In this document: positions 8,479-15,765 of the stretch, piece by piece
Numbering within the stretch: the first letter of the stretch is position 1
How the letters are laid out: every line of letters starts with the position of its first letter
NCBI GenBank assembly: GCA_029063695.1
Contig: JAIDNR010000263.1
Coordinates: 1 to 15,765 of the forward strand
DNA length: 15,765 nucleotides
Direction: 5' to 3'
Origin: Ruminococcus sp.
Lineage (GTDB): Bacteria; Bacillota; Clostridia; Oscillospirales; Ruminococcaceae
Notes under the pieces: generated by a model
Told to the model about the DNA's origin: nothing
The model's database searches: none
What the model saw: the letters and a program-made list of their open reading frames with translations, nothing else
Translations under genes and position numbers: made by a program

Positions 8479-11400
8479 ATGGACGATTTCAGAAAAGAAT
8501 CTCCTTTTGAGAGACAGGGACTTTACCGTCCGCAGTTTGAACATGATAACTGCGGTATCGGTGCTGTAGTAAACATCAACGGCGAAAAGTCAAGAAGAGT
8601 TGTCGAGGATGCTCTTACTATTGTAGAAAAGCTCGAACACCGTGCAGGTAAGGACGCTGAGGGCAAAACAGGCGACGGCGTTGGTATTCTTTCACAGATT
8701 CCTTATGACTTTTTCAAGTCCGAGACTGAGAAAATCGGCTTGAATATCGGCGGCGAGGGTGATTTCGGTGTAGGTATGTTCTTCTTTCCGCAGAGTGAAC
8801 TCAAACGCAATCAGGCTAAGAAAATGTTTGAGATTATACTTAAAAAACAGGGTATGGAATTTATCGGCTGGAGAGAAGTTCCGTCAAATCCCGATGTACT
8901 GGGACAGAAAGCTGTTGACAATATGCCGTTTATCATGCAGGGATTCGTAAAACGTCCGAATAATTGCGAAAAAGGTCTTGATTTTGACCGCAGATTATAC
9001 ATTGCAAGACGTATATTTGAACAGGCTAATGAGAATACTTATGTATGTTCGCTTTCAAGCCGTACTGTTGTATATAAAGGTATGTTTCTTGTTGACGAAC
9101 TTAGAAAGTTTTATTGTGATTTGCAGGACAGTGCTTTTGTATCAGCTATTGCTATGGTTCACAGTCGTTTTTCAACAAATACTCAGCCAAGCTGGCAGAA
9201 AGCTCACCCTAACAGACTTATTGTACATAACGGTGAAATAAATACAATCACAGGCAATGCAGACAAGATGCTTGCCCGTGAAGAAACTGTACACTGCGAT
9301 GCTTTCGGCGATGACATGAATAAAATTCTTCCCGCTATCAATTCAAACGGTTCAGACTCCGCAAGACTTGACAATGCACTTGAATTTATGGTTATGTCTG
9401 GTATGCCGTTGCCTCTGGCAGTCATGATTACAATTCCCGAGCCTTGGAAAAATAACCGTACTATTTCACAGGAAAAGCATGACTTCTATCAGTACTATGC
9501 AACAATGATGGAACCTTGGGACGGTCCTGCTTCAATTCTGTTTTCGGACGGCGATGTTATGGGTGCTGTACTTGACAGAAACGGTCTCCGTCCGTCAAGA
9601 TACTGCCTTACTTCCGACGGTTTCCTGATTCTTTCGTCCGAAACAGGCTGTATTGATATTCCGTCCAAAATGATTGTCAGAAAAGACCGTCTCCGTCCCG
9701 GAAAGATGCTTCTTGCCGATACAAAGCAGAAACGTCTTATTGATGATGACGAAATCAAGAGCTACTATGCTTCACGTCAGCCTTATGGTGAATGGCTTGA
9801 CAGCAATCTCGTAAAGCTCCATGAACTTCATATTCCCAACAAGGGAGTGAAGAATTATTCCCATGAAGAACTTGAAAAACTTCAGAAAGCTTTCGGCTAT
9901 AGCTATGAGGATATAAAAGGAAGTATTCTGCCAATGGCAGAAAACGGTGCAGAGCCGATAGCTTCTATGGGTTCGGATATTCCGCTTCCGCCTCTGGACA
10001 GTGAAAATCCGCCTTTGTTCAATTATTTCCGTCAACTTTTCGCACAGGTAACAAATCCTCCGTTTGACGCAATCCGTGAGGAGATTGTTACAGATACAAG
10101 CACTTATATCGGTGAGGACGGTAATATCCTTGAGGAAAAGCCTGAAAACTGCCATGTACTTAAAGTTGAGAATCCTATTCTCACAAGTACTGATATGCTG
10201 AAAATCAAGAGCATGAAAGTTGAAGGTCTGAAAACTGCTGTTATTCCGATTACCTATTATATAGGTACATCTCTTGAAAGAGCTATTGAACGTCTGTTTA
10301 TTGATGCGGACAAGGCGTACAGAGAGGGTGCGAATATACTCATACTCTCCGACAGGGACGTTGATGAATACAGAGCCGCTATTCCGTCGCTTCTTGCTGT
10401 CGCTGCACTTCAACAGCACCTTGTATCAACCAAAAAACGTACTGCTGTTGCAATCATACTTGAAAGTGCAGAACCCCGTGAAGTTCATCACTTTGCCGCA
10501 TTGCTCGGATACGGTGCTTGTGCGGTGAATCCTTATCTTGCACAGGCTACAATACGTGATTTGATTGATACCGGTATGCTTGACAAGGATTTCTATGCCG
10601 CAGAAGCCGATTATAACAGTGCTGTACTCCATGGTATTGTTAAAATCGCATCAAAAATGGGTATTTCAACAATACAGTCATATCAGGGTTCAAAGCTTTT
10701 TGAAGCAGTTGGTATTTCAGAATCGGTTATCAATAAATATTTCAGAGGTACGGTAAGCAGAATCGGCGGTATCACTCTTGACGACATAAGCAAACGTGCA
10801 GAAAAGCTTCATAATGCCGCATTTGACCCTCTCGGACTTCATGTCGGCAGGGAGCTTGAAAGTTCGGGAAGTCACAAGCTCCGTTCAGGAAAATCAGACC
10901 ATCTGTATACTCCCGAAACAATTCATCTGCTCCAGCAGGCAACAAAAACGGGTGATTATAATACTTACAAGGAGTATTCCTCTGCTATCAACCGTGAGGA
11001 CAATGAACTTACTCTCAGAAGTCTGCTTGATTTTAAATTTGATGAAAACGGCGGTATTTCGATTGATGAAGTTGAGTCCGTTGAGAGTATCTGTCACAGA
11101 TTCAAGACAGGTGCTATGTCATACGGTTCGATTTCTCAGGAAGCTCATGAATGTATGGCTGTTGCAATGAACAGAATCGGCGGTAAATCGAACTCAGGTG
11201 AGGGCGGTGAATCTCCCGAAAGACTTAAATCCGACAGATGTTCAGCTATCAAACAGGTAGCTTCGGGACGTTTCGGCGTTACAAGCGAATATCTTGTATC
11301 GGCTAAAGAAATCCAGATTAAAATGGCTCAGGGTGCAAAACCTGGTGAAGGCGGTCATCTTCCGTCAGGTAAAGTTTATCCGTGGATTGCCAAAACCCGT

Positions 11401-13014
11401 CATTCAACGGCAGGTGTCGGACTTATTTCACCGCCGCCGCATCATGACATCTATTCAATTGAGGATTTGGCTCAGCTTATCTATGACCTCAAAAATTCAA
11501 ATAAAGACGCAAGAATTTCCGTAAAGCTCGTATCTGAAGCCGGTGTAGGTACTGTTGCGGCAGGTGTTGCAAAGGCAGGAGCTCAGGTAATTCTTATTTC
11601 AGGTTATGACGGCGGTACGGGTGCAGCTCCGAGAAGTTCTATTTACAATGCAGGACTTCCTTGGGAAATCGGTCTTGCCGAGGCTCATCAGTCACTTATA
11701 ATGAACGGTCTGCGTACAAGAGTTATGATTGAAACAGACGGAAAGCTTATGACAGGCAGAGACGTACTTGTTGCAGCACTTCTCGGTGCAGAGGAATACG
11801 GTTTCGCTACTGCTCCGCTTGTAACAATGGGTTGTGTTATGATGAGAGTATGTAATCTTGATACCTGTCCCATGGGTATTGCAACACAGAATCCCGAATT
11901 AAGAAAACGTTTTCAGGGTAAGCCAGAATATATCATAAACTTCATGCACTTCGTCGCTCAGGAACTCAGAGAATATATGGCTAAGCTCGGAATACGTACA
12001 GTAAATGAACTTATCGGACGTACCGATTTGCTTTATAAGAAGTCGGACAGCGGAAATATCGATTTTTCAGAGATACTCTGCGGTAATATCGAAAACAGCG
12101 ACGGCGGTCAGTATTTCAGAAAAGAAGATATTTATGACTTTGAACTTGATAAGACTGTTGATGAAACTGTTATCATGAAGAAGTTCAGTTCTGCTCTTAA
12201 AAATAAGACAAAGAAAACTATTGAGATTGATGTAAAAAATACAGACCGTGCACTCGGTACTCTTTTCGGTGCTGAGATTACAAAGAAGTGGGGAGACAAT
12301 ACACTTGCCGATGATACTTTTACGGTGAAGTGCAAAGGAAGCGGCGGACAGAGTTTCGGTGCGTTCATTCCCAAGGGTCTTACTCTTGAACTTATCGGCG
12401 ACAGCAACGACTATTTCGGAAAAGGTCTTTCGGGCGGTAAACTTGTACTTTATCCGCCGAAAAACTCAGGTTTCAGGGCTGAGGAAAATATTATTGCAGG
12501 AAATGTTGCTCTGTATGGTGCAACAAGCGGAAAGGCCTTCATAAACGGTATTGCAGGAGAAAGATTCTGTGTAAGAAATTCAGGTGCAATTGCTGTATGT
12601 GAGGGTGTGGGTGACCACGGCTGTGAATATATGACGGGCGGACGTGCTGTGATTCTCGGAACTACAGGCAAGAACTTTGCGGCAGGTATGTCGGGCGGTA
12701 TTGCCTATGTTCTTGATGAGGGCAGAGATTTGTACATGAAGATTAACAAGGCTCTTGTATCTCTTGAAGCTGTAACAAACAAGTATGATATTATTGAACT
12801 CAAGAATATCATTCAGGAGCATTATGATGCTACGGGTTCTGAGAAAGCAAAGAGAATACTTGATAACTTTGCAGGTTATATCGGCAGTTTCAAGAAAATT
12901 TTACCGCATGACTATGCAAAGATTCAGAGTACTGTTGTTGCTCTCGAAGAAAAGGGTATGAGCAGTGAGCAGGCTGAAATAGAAGCATTCTATATTACCA
13001 AAAAGGAGGGCTGA
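8479..13014 (+). CDS. gltB: Glutamate synthase large (alpha) subunit
   Basis: It releases ammonia from glutamine and channels it to 2-oxoglutarate to form glutamate; it works with the GltD subunit in the cytoplasm. The 1511 residues match the usual ~1500. The N-terminal class II amidotransferase domain has HDNCGIG with Cys25 as the expected nucleophile after removal of a 24-residue propeptide, then EKLEHRAGKDAEGKTGDGVG. The FMN/synthase domain has GGKSNSGEGGES near residue 900, GAKPGEGGHLPSGKV, and the 3Fe-4S ligand pattern C-x5-C-x4-C at Cys1119, Cys1125 and Cys1130. The C-terminal third has the glycine-rich beta-helix repeats. ATG 8479 is chosen because AGAGGTG (8464-8470) lies 8 bases upstream; the GTG at 8470 falls inside that site. 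Called gltA in Bacillus naming. Confidence 0.97.
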   Translation: MDDFRKESPFERQGLYRPQFEHDNCGIGAVVNINGEKSRRVVEDALTIVEKLEHRAGKDAEGKTGDGVGILSQIPYDFFKSETEKIGLNIGGEGDFGVGMFFFPQSELKRNQAKKMFEIILKKQGMEFIGWREVPSNPDVLGQKAVDNMPFIMQGFVKRPNNCEKGLDFDRRLYIARRIFEQANENTYVCSLSSRTVVYKGMFLVDELRKFYCDLQDSAFVSAIAMVHSRFSTNTQPSWQKAHPNRLIVHNGEINTITGNADKMLAREETVHCDAFGDDMNKILPAINSNGSDSARLDNALEFMVMSGMPLPLAVMITIPEPWKNNRTISQEKHDFYQYYATMMEPWDGPASILFSDGDVMGAVLDRNGLRPSRYCLTSDGFLILSSETGCIDIPSKMIVRKDRLRPGKMLLADTKQKRLIDDDEIKSYYASRQPYGEWLDSNLVKLHELHIPNKGVKNYSHEELEKLQKAFGYSYEDIKGSILPMAENGAEPIASMGSDIPLPPLDSENPPLFNYFRQLFAQVTNPPFDAIREEIVTDTSTYIGEDGNILEEKPENCHVLKVENPILTSTDMLKIKSMKVEGLKTAVIPITYYIGTSLERAIERLFIDADKAYREGANILILSDRDVDEYRAAIPSLLAVAALQQHLVSTKKRTAVAIILESAEPREVHHFAALLGYGACAVNPYLAQATIRDLIDTGMLDKDFYAAEADYNSAVLHGIVKIASKMGISTIQSYQGSKLFEAVGISESVINKYFRGTVSRIGGITLDDISKRAEKLHNAAFDPLGLHVGRELESSGSHKLRSGKSDHLYTPETIHLLQQATKTGDYNTYKEYSSAINREDNELTLRSLLDFKFDENGGISIDEVESVESICHRFKTGAMSYGSISQEAHECMAVAMNRIGGKSNSGEGGESPERLKSDRCSAIKQVASGRFGVTSEYLVSAKEIQIKMAQGAKPGEGGHLPSGKVYPWIAKTRHSTAGVGLISPPPHHDIYSIEDLAQLIYDLKNSNKDARISVKLVSEAGVGTVAAGVAKAGAQVILISGYDGGTGAAPRSSIYNAGLPWEIGLAEAHQSLIMNGLRTRVMIETDGKLMTGRDVLVAALLGAEEYGFATAPLVTMGCVMMRVCNLDTCPMGIATQNPELRKRFQGKPEYIINFMHFVAQELREYMAKLGIRTVNELIGRTDLLYKKSDSGNIDFSEILCGNIENSDGGQYFRKEDIYDFELDKTVDETVIMKKFSSALKNKTKKTIEIDVKNTDRALGTLFGAEITKKWGDNTLADDTFTVKCKGSGGQSFGAFIPKGLTLELIGDSNDYFGKGLSGGKLVLYPPKNSGFRAEENIIAGNVALYGATSGKAFINGIAGERFCVRNSGAIAVCEGVGDHGCEYMTGGRAVILGTTGKNFAAGMSGGIAYVLDEGRDLYMKINKALVSLEAVTNKYDIIELKNIIQEHYDATGSEKAKRILDNFAGYIGSFKKILPHDYAKIQSTVVALEEKGMSSEQAEIEAFYITKKEG

Positions 13015-13017
13015 GTT

Positions 13018-14502
13018 ATGGGTAAGCCTACAGGATTTCTTGATTTTGAAAGAAGCGACAATTCGGCAAGTCAGCCGTTGGAGAGAATAAAGAACTATAA
13101 TGAGTTTCATGAACCGTTAAGCGAGGAGCAGAGAAAGTCTCAGGCGGCAAGATGTATGGACTGTGGTGTACCGTTCTGTCAGAATGGCAAAATGATGTGC
13201 GGAATGATTTCGGGCTGTCCGCTGAATAATCTGATACCCGAATGGAATGATTTGCTTTATCATAACCACAAGGAGCAGGCGTTACAGCGTCTGCTCATGA
13301 CAAATAATTTTCCGGAATTTACGTCAAGGGTATGCCCTGCACTCTGTGAAAAAGCTTGTACCTGCGGACTTAACGGTGAACCTGTTACCGTCAAGGAAAA
13401 TGAGAATGCTATTATTGAATACGGTTTTACAAACGGACTTATCAAGCCTGAGATTTCGAAAGTGAGAAGCGGAAAGAAAATTGCCGTTGTCGGTTCAGGT
13501 CCTGCCGGACTTGCGGCGGCTGATACTCTTAATAAAAGAGGTCATCTTGTTACGGTCTATGAGCGTGAGGACAGAATCGGCGGACTTCTTATGTACGGAA
13601 TTCCGAATATGAAACTTGAAAAGTCCGTGATAAATCGCCGTGTTGAGATTATGAAAGCTGAGGGTGTACAGTTTGTTACAAATGCCGATGTCGGTCACAA
13701 TGTTTCGGCAAATGAGATTCTTGAAAAGTCCGATGCTGTTATTCTTGCCTGTGGTTCGTCAAATCCTCGTGATATAAAAGCGGACGGACGTGATGCAAAG
13801 GGGATATATTTCGCTGTGGATTTCCTTAAAGCGACAACAAAAAGTCTGCTTGATTTTGCACTTGCCGATGATAATTATATTTCAGCAAAAGGAAAGAATG
13901 TCGTGATTATCGGTGGCGGCGATACGGGTAACGACTGCGTGGGTACTTCTGTAAGGCACGGCTGTGCGTCTGTTGTACAGCTTGAAATGATGCCGAAACT
14001 TCCCGACGAAAGAGCAGAAAATAATCCATGGCCTGAATATCCGAAGGTGTGCAAGACCGATTACGGGCAGGAAGAAGCGGCGGCTGTTTTCGGCAGTGAC
14101 CCAAGAAAATACTGCACCACTGTCAAGGAATTTATCAAGGGTGATGATAATAAGCTGACCGCTGTAAAGACTGTCCGTCTTGAATTTGTGAAAGATGAAG
14201 AATCGGGCAGAATGATTCCGAAAGAAATTGAGGGCAGTGAAGAAGTTGTTCCGTGCGAACTCTGTCTTATTGCGGCAGGATTTTTGGGTACTCAGAATTA
14301 TATTGCAGATGCATTCGGAGTTGAACTCAACAGCAGAACAAATGTAAATACAGAATCAGGAAAGTTCAGCACGAATGTTGAAAAAGTTTTTACGGCAGGT
14401 GATATGCATATAGGACAGTCCCTTGTTGTGCGTGCTATACGTGAAGGCAGAGATGCCGCAAAGGAAGCCGACAAATATCTTATGGGATATACAAATCTTT
14501 AA
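13018..14502 (+). CDS. gltD: Glutamate synthase small (beta) subunit, NAD(P)H oxidoreductase
   Basis: It passes electrons from NAD(P)H through FAD and iron-sulfur clusters to the large subunit. It has 494 residues, close to family length. The N-terminal cluster-binding region has RCMDCGVPFC (45-54), CPLNNLIPEWND (67-78) and CPALCEKACTCG (106-117), enough cysteines for two 4Fe-4S clusters. FAD binds at VVGSGPAGLAAADTL (157-171), the NAD(P)H site is GGGDTGNDC (299-307), and a second FAD motif lies near the end (FTAGDMHIGQSLVVRAI). It starts 3 bases after the gltB stop with AGGAGG (13004-13009) inside the end of gltB, so translation is tightly coupled. A GlnA-like gene follows after 12 bases. 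Confidence 0.97.
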   Translation: MGKPTGFLDFERSDNSASQPLERIKNYNEFHEPLSEEQRKSQAARCMDCGVPFCQNGKMMCGMISGCPLNNLIPEWNDLLYHNHKEQALQRLLMTNNFPEFTSRVCPALCEKACTCGLNGEPVTVKENENAIIEYGFTNGLIKPEISKVRSGKKIAVVGSGPAGLAAADTLNKRGHLVTVYEREDRIGGLLMYGIPNMKLEKSVINRRVEIMKAEGVQFVTNADVGHNVSANEILEKSDAVILACGSSNPRDIKADGRDAKGIYFAVDFLKATTKSLLDFALADDNYISAKGKNVVIIGGGDTGNDCVGTSVRHGCASVVQLEMMPKLPDERAENNPWPEYPKVCKTDYGQEEAAAVFGSDPRKYCTTVKEFIKGDDNKLTAVKTVRLEFVKDEESGRMIPKEIEGSEEVVPCELCLIAAGFLGTQNYIADAFGVELNSRTNVNTESGKFSTNVEKVFTAGDMHIGQSLVVRAIREGRDAAKEADKYLMGYTNL

Positions 14503-14514
14503 GGGGAGTTTGCT

Positions 14515-15765
14515 ATGATTTACACTGAAAGCGAAGTACTGCAATATATTGAAGAAAATGATGTCAAGTTTGTGAAACTTACATTCTGTGATGTAAAGGG
14601 TATGTTGAAAAATATATCTGTTCTGTCAGATGAAATGACATCGGCTTTTGAGCGTGGAGTGAGAATCACAGCAAAAAAAATCTACGGATTTTCAGTTGCA
14701 AACGGTCGTGACCTGTATCTTATTCCCGATGCTCAGACAATGAGCGTTCTTCCATGGAGACCTCAGCATGGCAGAGTTATAAGAATGTTCTGCTATGTGA
14801 GATACGGTGACGGTACGCCTTTTGAGGGTGATGGAAGATATTTTCTGAAACAGGCAACAAAGACCGCACTGAATAAAGGCTGGTGTTTCAGATTCGGAAC
14901 ATCAAGCGAATTTATGCTTTTCAGAAATGACGAAAGCGGATTTCCGACAAAAATTCCGCATGATTTTGCAGGCTACTGTGATACAGCTCCCGATGATAAA
15001 GGTGAGAATTTCCGCCGTGATGTATGCTATACTCTTGAGCAGATGGGCATACAGCCTATATCTTCACGTCATGAAGCAGGTCACGGACAGCATGAAATTG
15101 ATTTCAATGCATCGTCTGCACTTAAAGCGGCTGATACTTTTCTTAGTTTCAAGTCCGCTGTGAAATCCGTTGCAGAACAGCACGGAATCCATGCAAGTTT
15201 TATGCCGAAGCCTGTAAGAAATGACTGCGGAAACGGTATGCACATAGGCGTTAATGTATTCCGTGACAGCGACTTTTTCAGTGATAATCAGTCGGCAGAC
15301 AGTCTTGATGAAATAAATAAGGCGGCGGCAGGAATGCTGAAATTTATTCGTGATTATACTGTATTTACAAATTCTACAGTAAATTCATATAACAGATTCG
15401 GGGAATTTTTACTTCCCAGATATATTACATGGTCGGACATGGAGCAGGAGCAGATTCTGAAATTCAATACAGAAACAGAGGGTGAAGCTCCTATAGTTCT
15501 CCGTGCCCCCGACTGCGTGTGCAATCCTTATTTTGTTTTCGGACTTATAATATATGCGGCACTGGAGGGAATTGAAGGCGGTTTTGAAATGCCTGAAAAA
15601 TTCAATCCCGAAAGTGCAGGCTATGACAAGCTCCCCGCAAATCTTATGGAAGCGGCGGAAACGGCTGAAAAATCCGAATTTCTGAAAAAATATGTTCCTG
15701 CCGTACTTCTCGAACTTATTGTTAAGGGTGCAAAGAACGAATGGAAAGAGTATTCCTCTGAATAT
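14515..15765 (+). CDS. Type I glutamine-synthetase-like protein, probably catalytically inactive (partial)
   Basis: 417 codons are open to the window edge; GSI proteins run to about 440, so only the last few residues are missing. Fold landmarks are clear: VKFVKLTFCDVKGMLKN (18-34), DGTPFEGD (99-106), FMPKP (229-233), CGNGMH (238-243), NSYNR (290-294) and NPYFVFGLIIYAALEGI. Against E. coli GlnA, however, many active-site residues differ: the DGSS ammonium-site loop is TAKK (52-55), E129 is Ser130, N264 is Cys238, the E327 flap glutamate is Leu300, R339 is Gln311, R344 is Lys316 and E357 is Val328. E131, E212, E220, H269, R321 and R359 are kept (Glu132, Glu187, Glu194, His243, Arg294, Arg330). 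It probably cannot make glutamine and may be a sensor or regulatory paralogue. The ATG has AAGGGGAG (14501-14508) 6 bases upstream, overlapping the gltD stop. Confidence 0.9.
   Translation, partial: MIYTESEVLQYIEENDVKFVKLTFCDVKGMLKNISVLSDEMTSAFERGVRITAKKIYGFSVANGRDLYLIPDAQTMSVLPWRPQHGRVIRMFCYVRYGDGTPFEGDGRYFLKQATKTALNKGWCFRFGTSSEFMLFRNDESGFPTKIPHDFAGYCDTAPDDKGENFRRDVCYTLEQMGIQPISSRHEAGHGQHEIDFNASSALKAADTFLSFKSAVKSVAEQHGIHASFMPKPVRNDCGNGMHIGVNVFRDSDFFSDNQSADSLDEINKAAAGMLKFIRDYTVFTNSTVNSYNRFGEFLLPRYITWSDMEQEQILKFNTETEGEAPIVLRAPDCVCNPYFVFGLIIYAALEGIEGGFEMPEKFNPESAGYDKLPANLMEAAETAEKSEFLKKYVPAVLLELIVKGAKNEWKEYSSEY

Noticed and set aside
8445..8510. A 21-residue upstream frame (ATG 8445 to TGA 8508-8510) preceded by GGGGAG, overlapping the gltB start in another frame
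   Set aside because: The spacing from GGGGAG is acceptable, so a translated leader is possible, but the peptide has no recognisable pattern or regulatory codon run, and nothing independent supports it.
9772..10419. Long minus-strand open frame (215 codons) inside gltB, and similar antisense frames elsewhere
   Set aside because: The coding strand encodes continuous, well-conserved GltB sequence here; the antisense translations have no recognisable motifs or ribosome binding sites.

Overview
The window looks like part of a chromosome from a low-to-mid GC anaerobic Bacillota, most likely Ruminococcus or a close relative in the Oscillospiraceae. The grounds are AGGAGG-type ribosome binding sites, TTGACA/TATAAT promoters, a type III glutamine synthetase and the overall protein character; this is inference, with no database search. 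The first ~44 bases are not genome: they match an Illumina Nextera P7-side adapter, including an 8-base index, so the window starts at a contig end.

Layout. Positions 122-2206 hold a small minus-strand unit: a clear promoter, an ArsB/NhaD (SLC13-like) membrane transporter, a cytidylate-kinase-like P-loop protein, and a strong hairpin terminator. Positions 2308-8216 hold a minus-strand nitrogen block: an ammonium transporter fused to a C-terminal PII domain, CTP synthase (pyrG), and glutamine synthetase III (glnN) 22 bases after pyrG. Positions 8305-15765 hold a divergent plus-strand operon: glutamate synthase large subunit (gltB), small subunit (gltD) and a type I glutamine-synthetase-like gene that runs off the right edge.

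How it works together. Ammonium enters through Amt. GlnN makes glutamine, GltBD turns glutamine and 2-oxoglutarate into glutamate, and PyrG is a glutamine consumer. The PII domain could report nitrogen and energy state directly on the transporter. Both halves start from consensus promoters facing away from each other in a 458-base gap (8021-8478). Each leader carries short hairpins with hexanucleotide loops of the A..G.. type, several overlapping the 5' arm of an intrinsic terminator. This is the architecture expected for antitermination by an ANTAR-domain RNA-binding regulator. No ANTAR gene lies in the window.

Most interesting points: (1) tandem hexaloop/terminator switches upstream of amt and a matching one upstream of gltB; (2) the GlnA-like protein after gltD keeps the fold motifs but has lost most catalytic residues, so it looks like a pseudoenzyme, possibly a regulator; (3) glnN has an in-frame TGA at codon 10 of its homology-supported reading frame; (4) the Amt-PII fusion; (5) adapter sequence left in the assembly.
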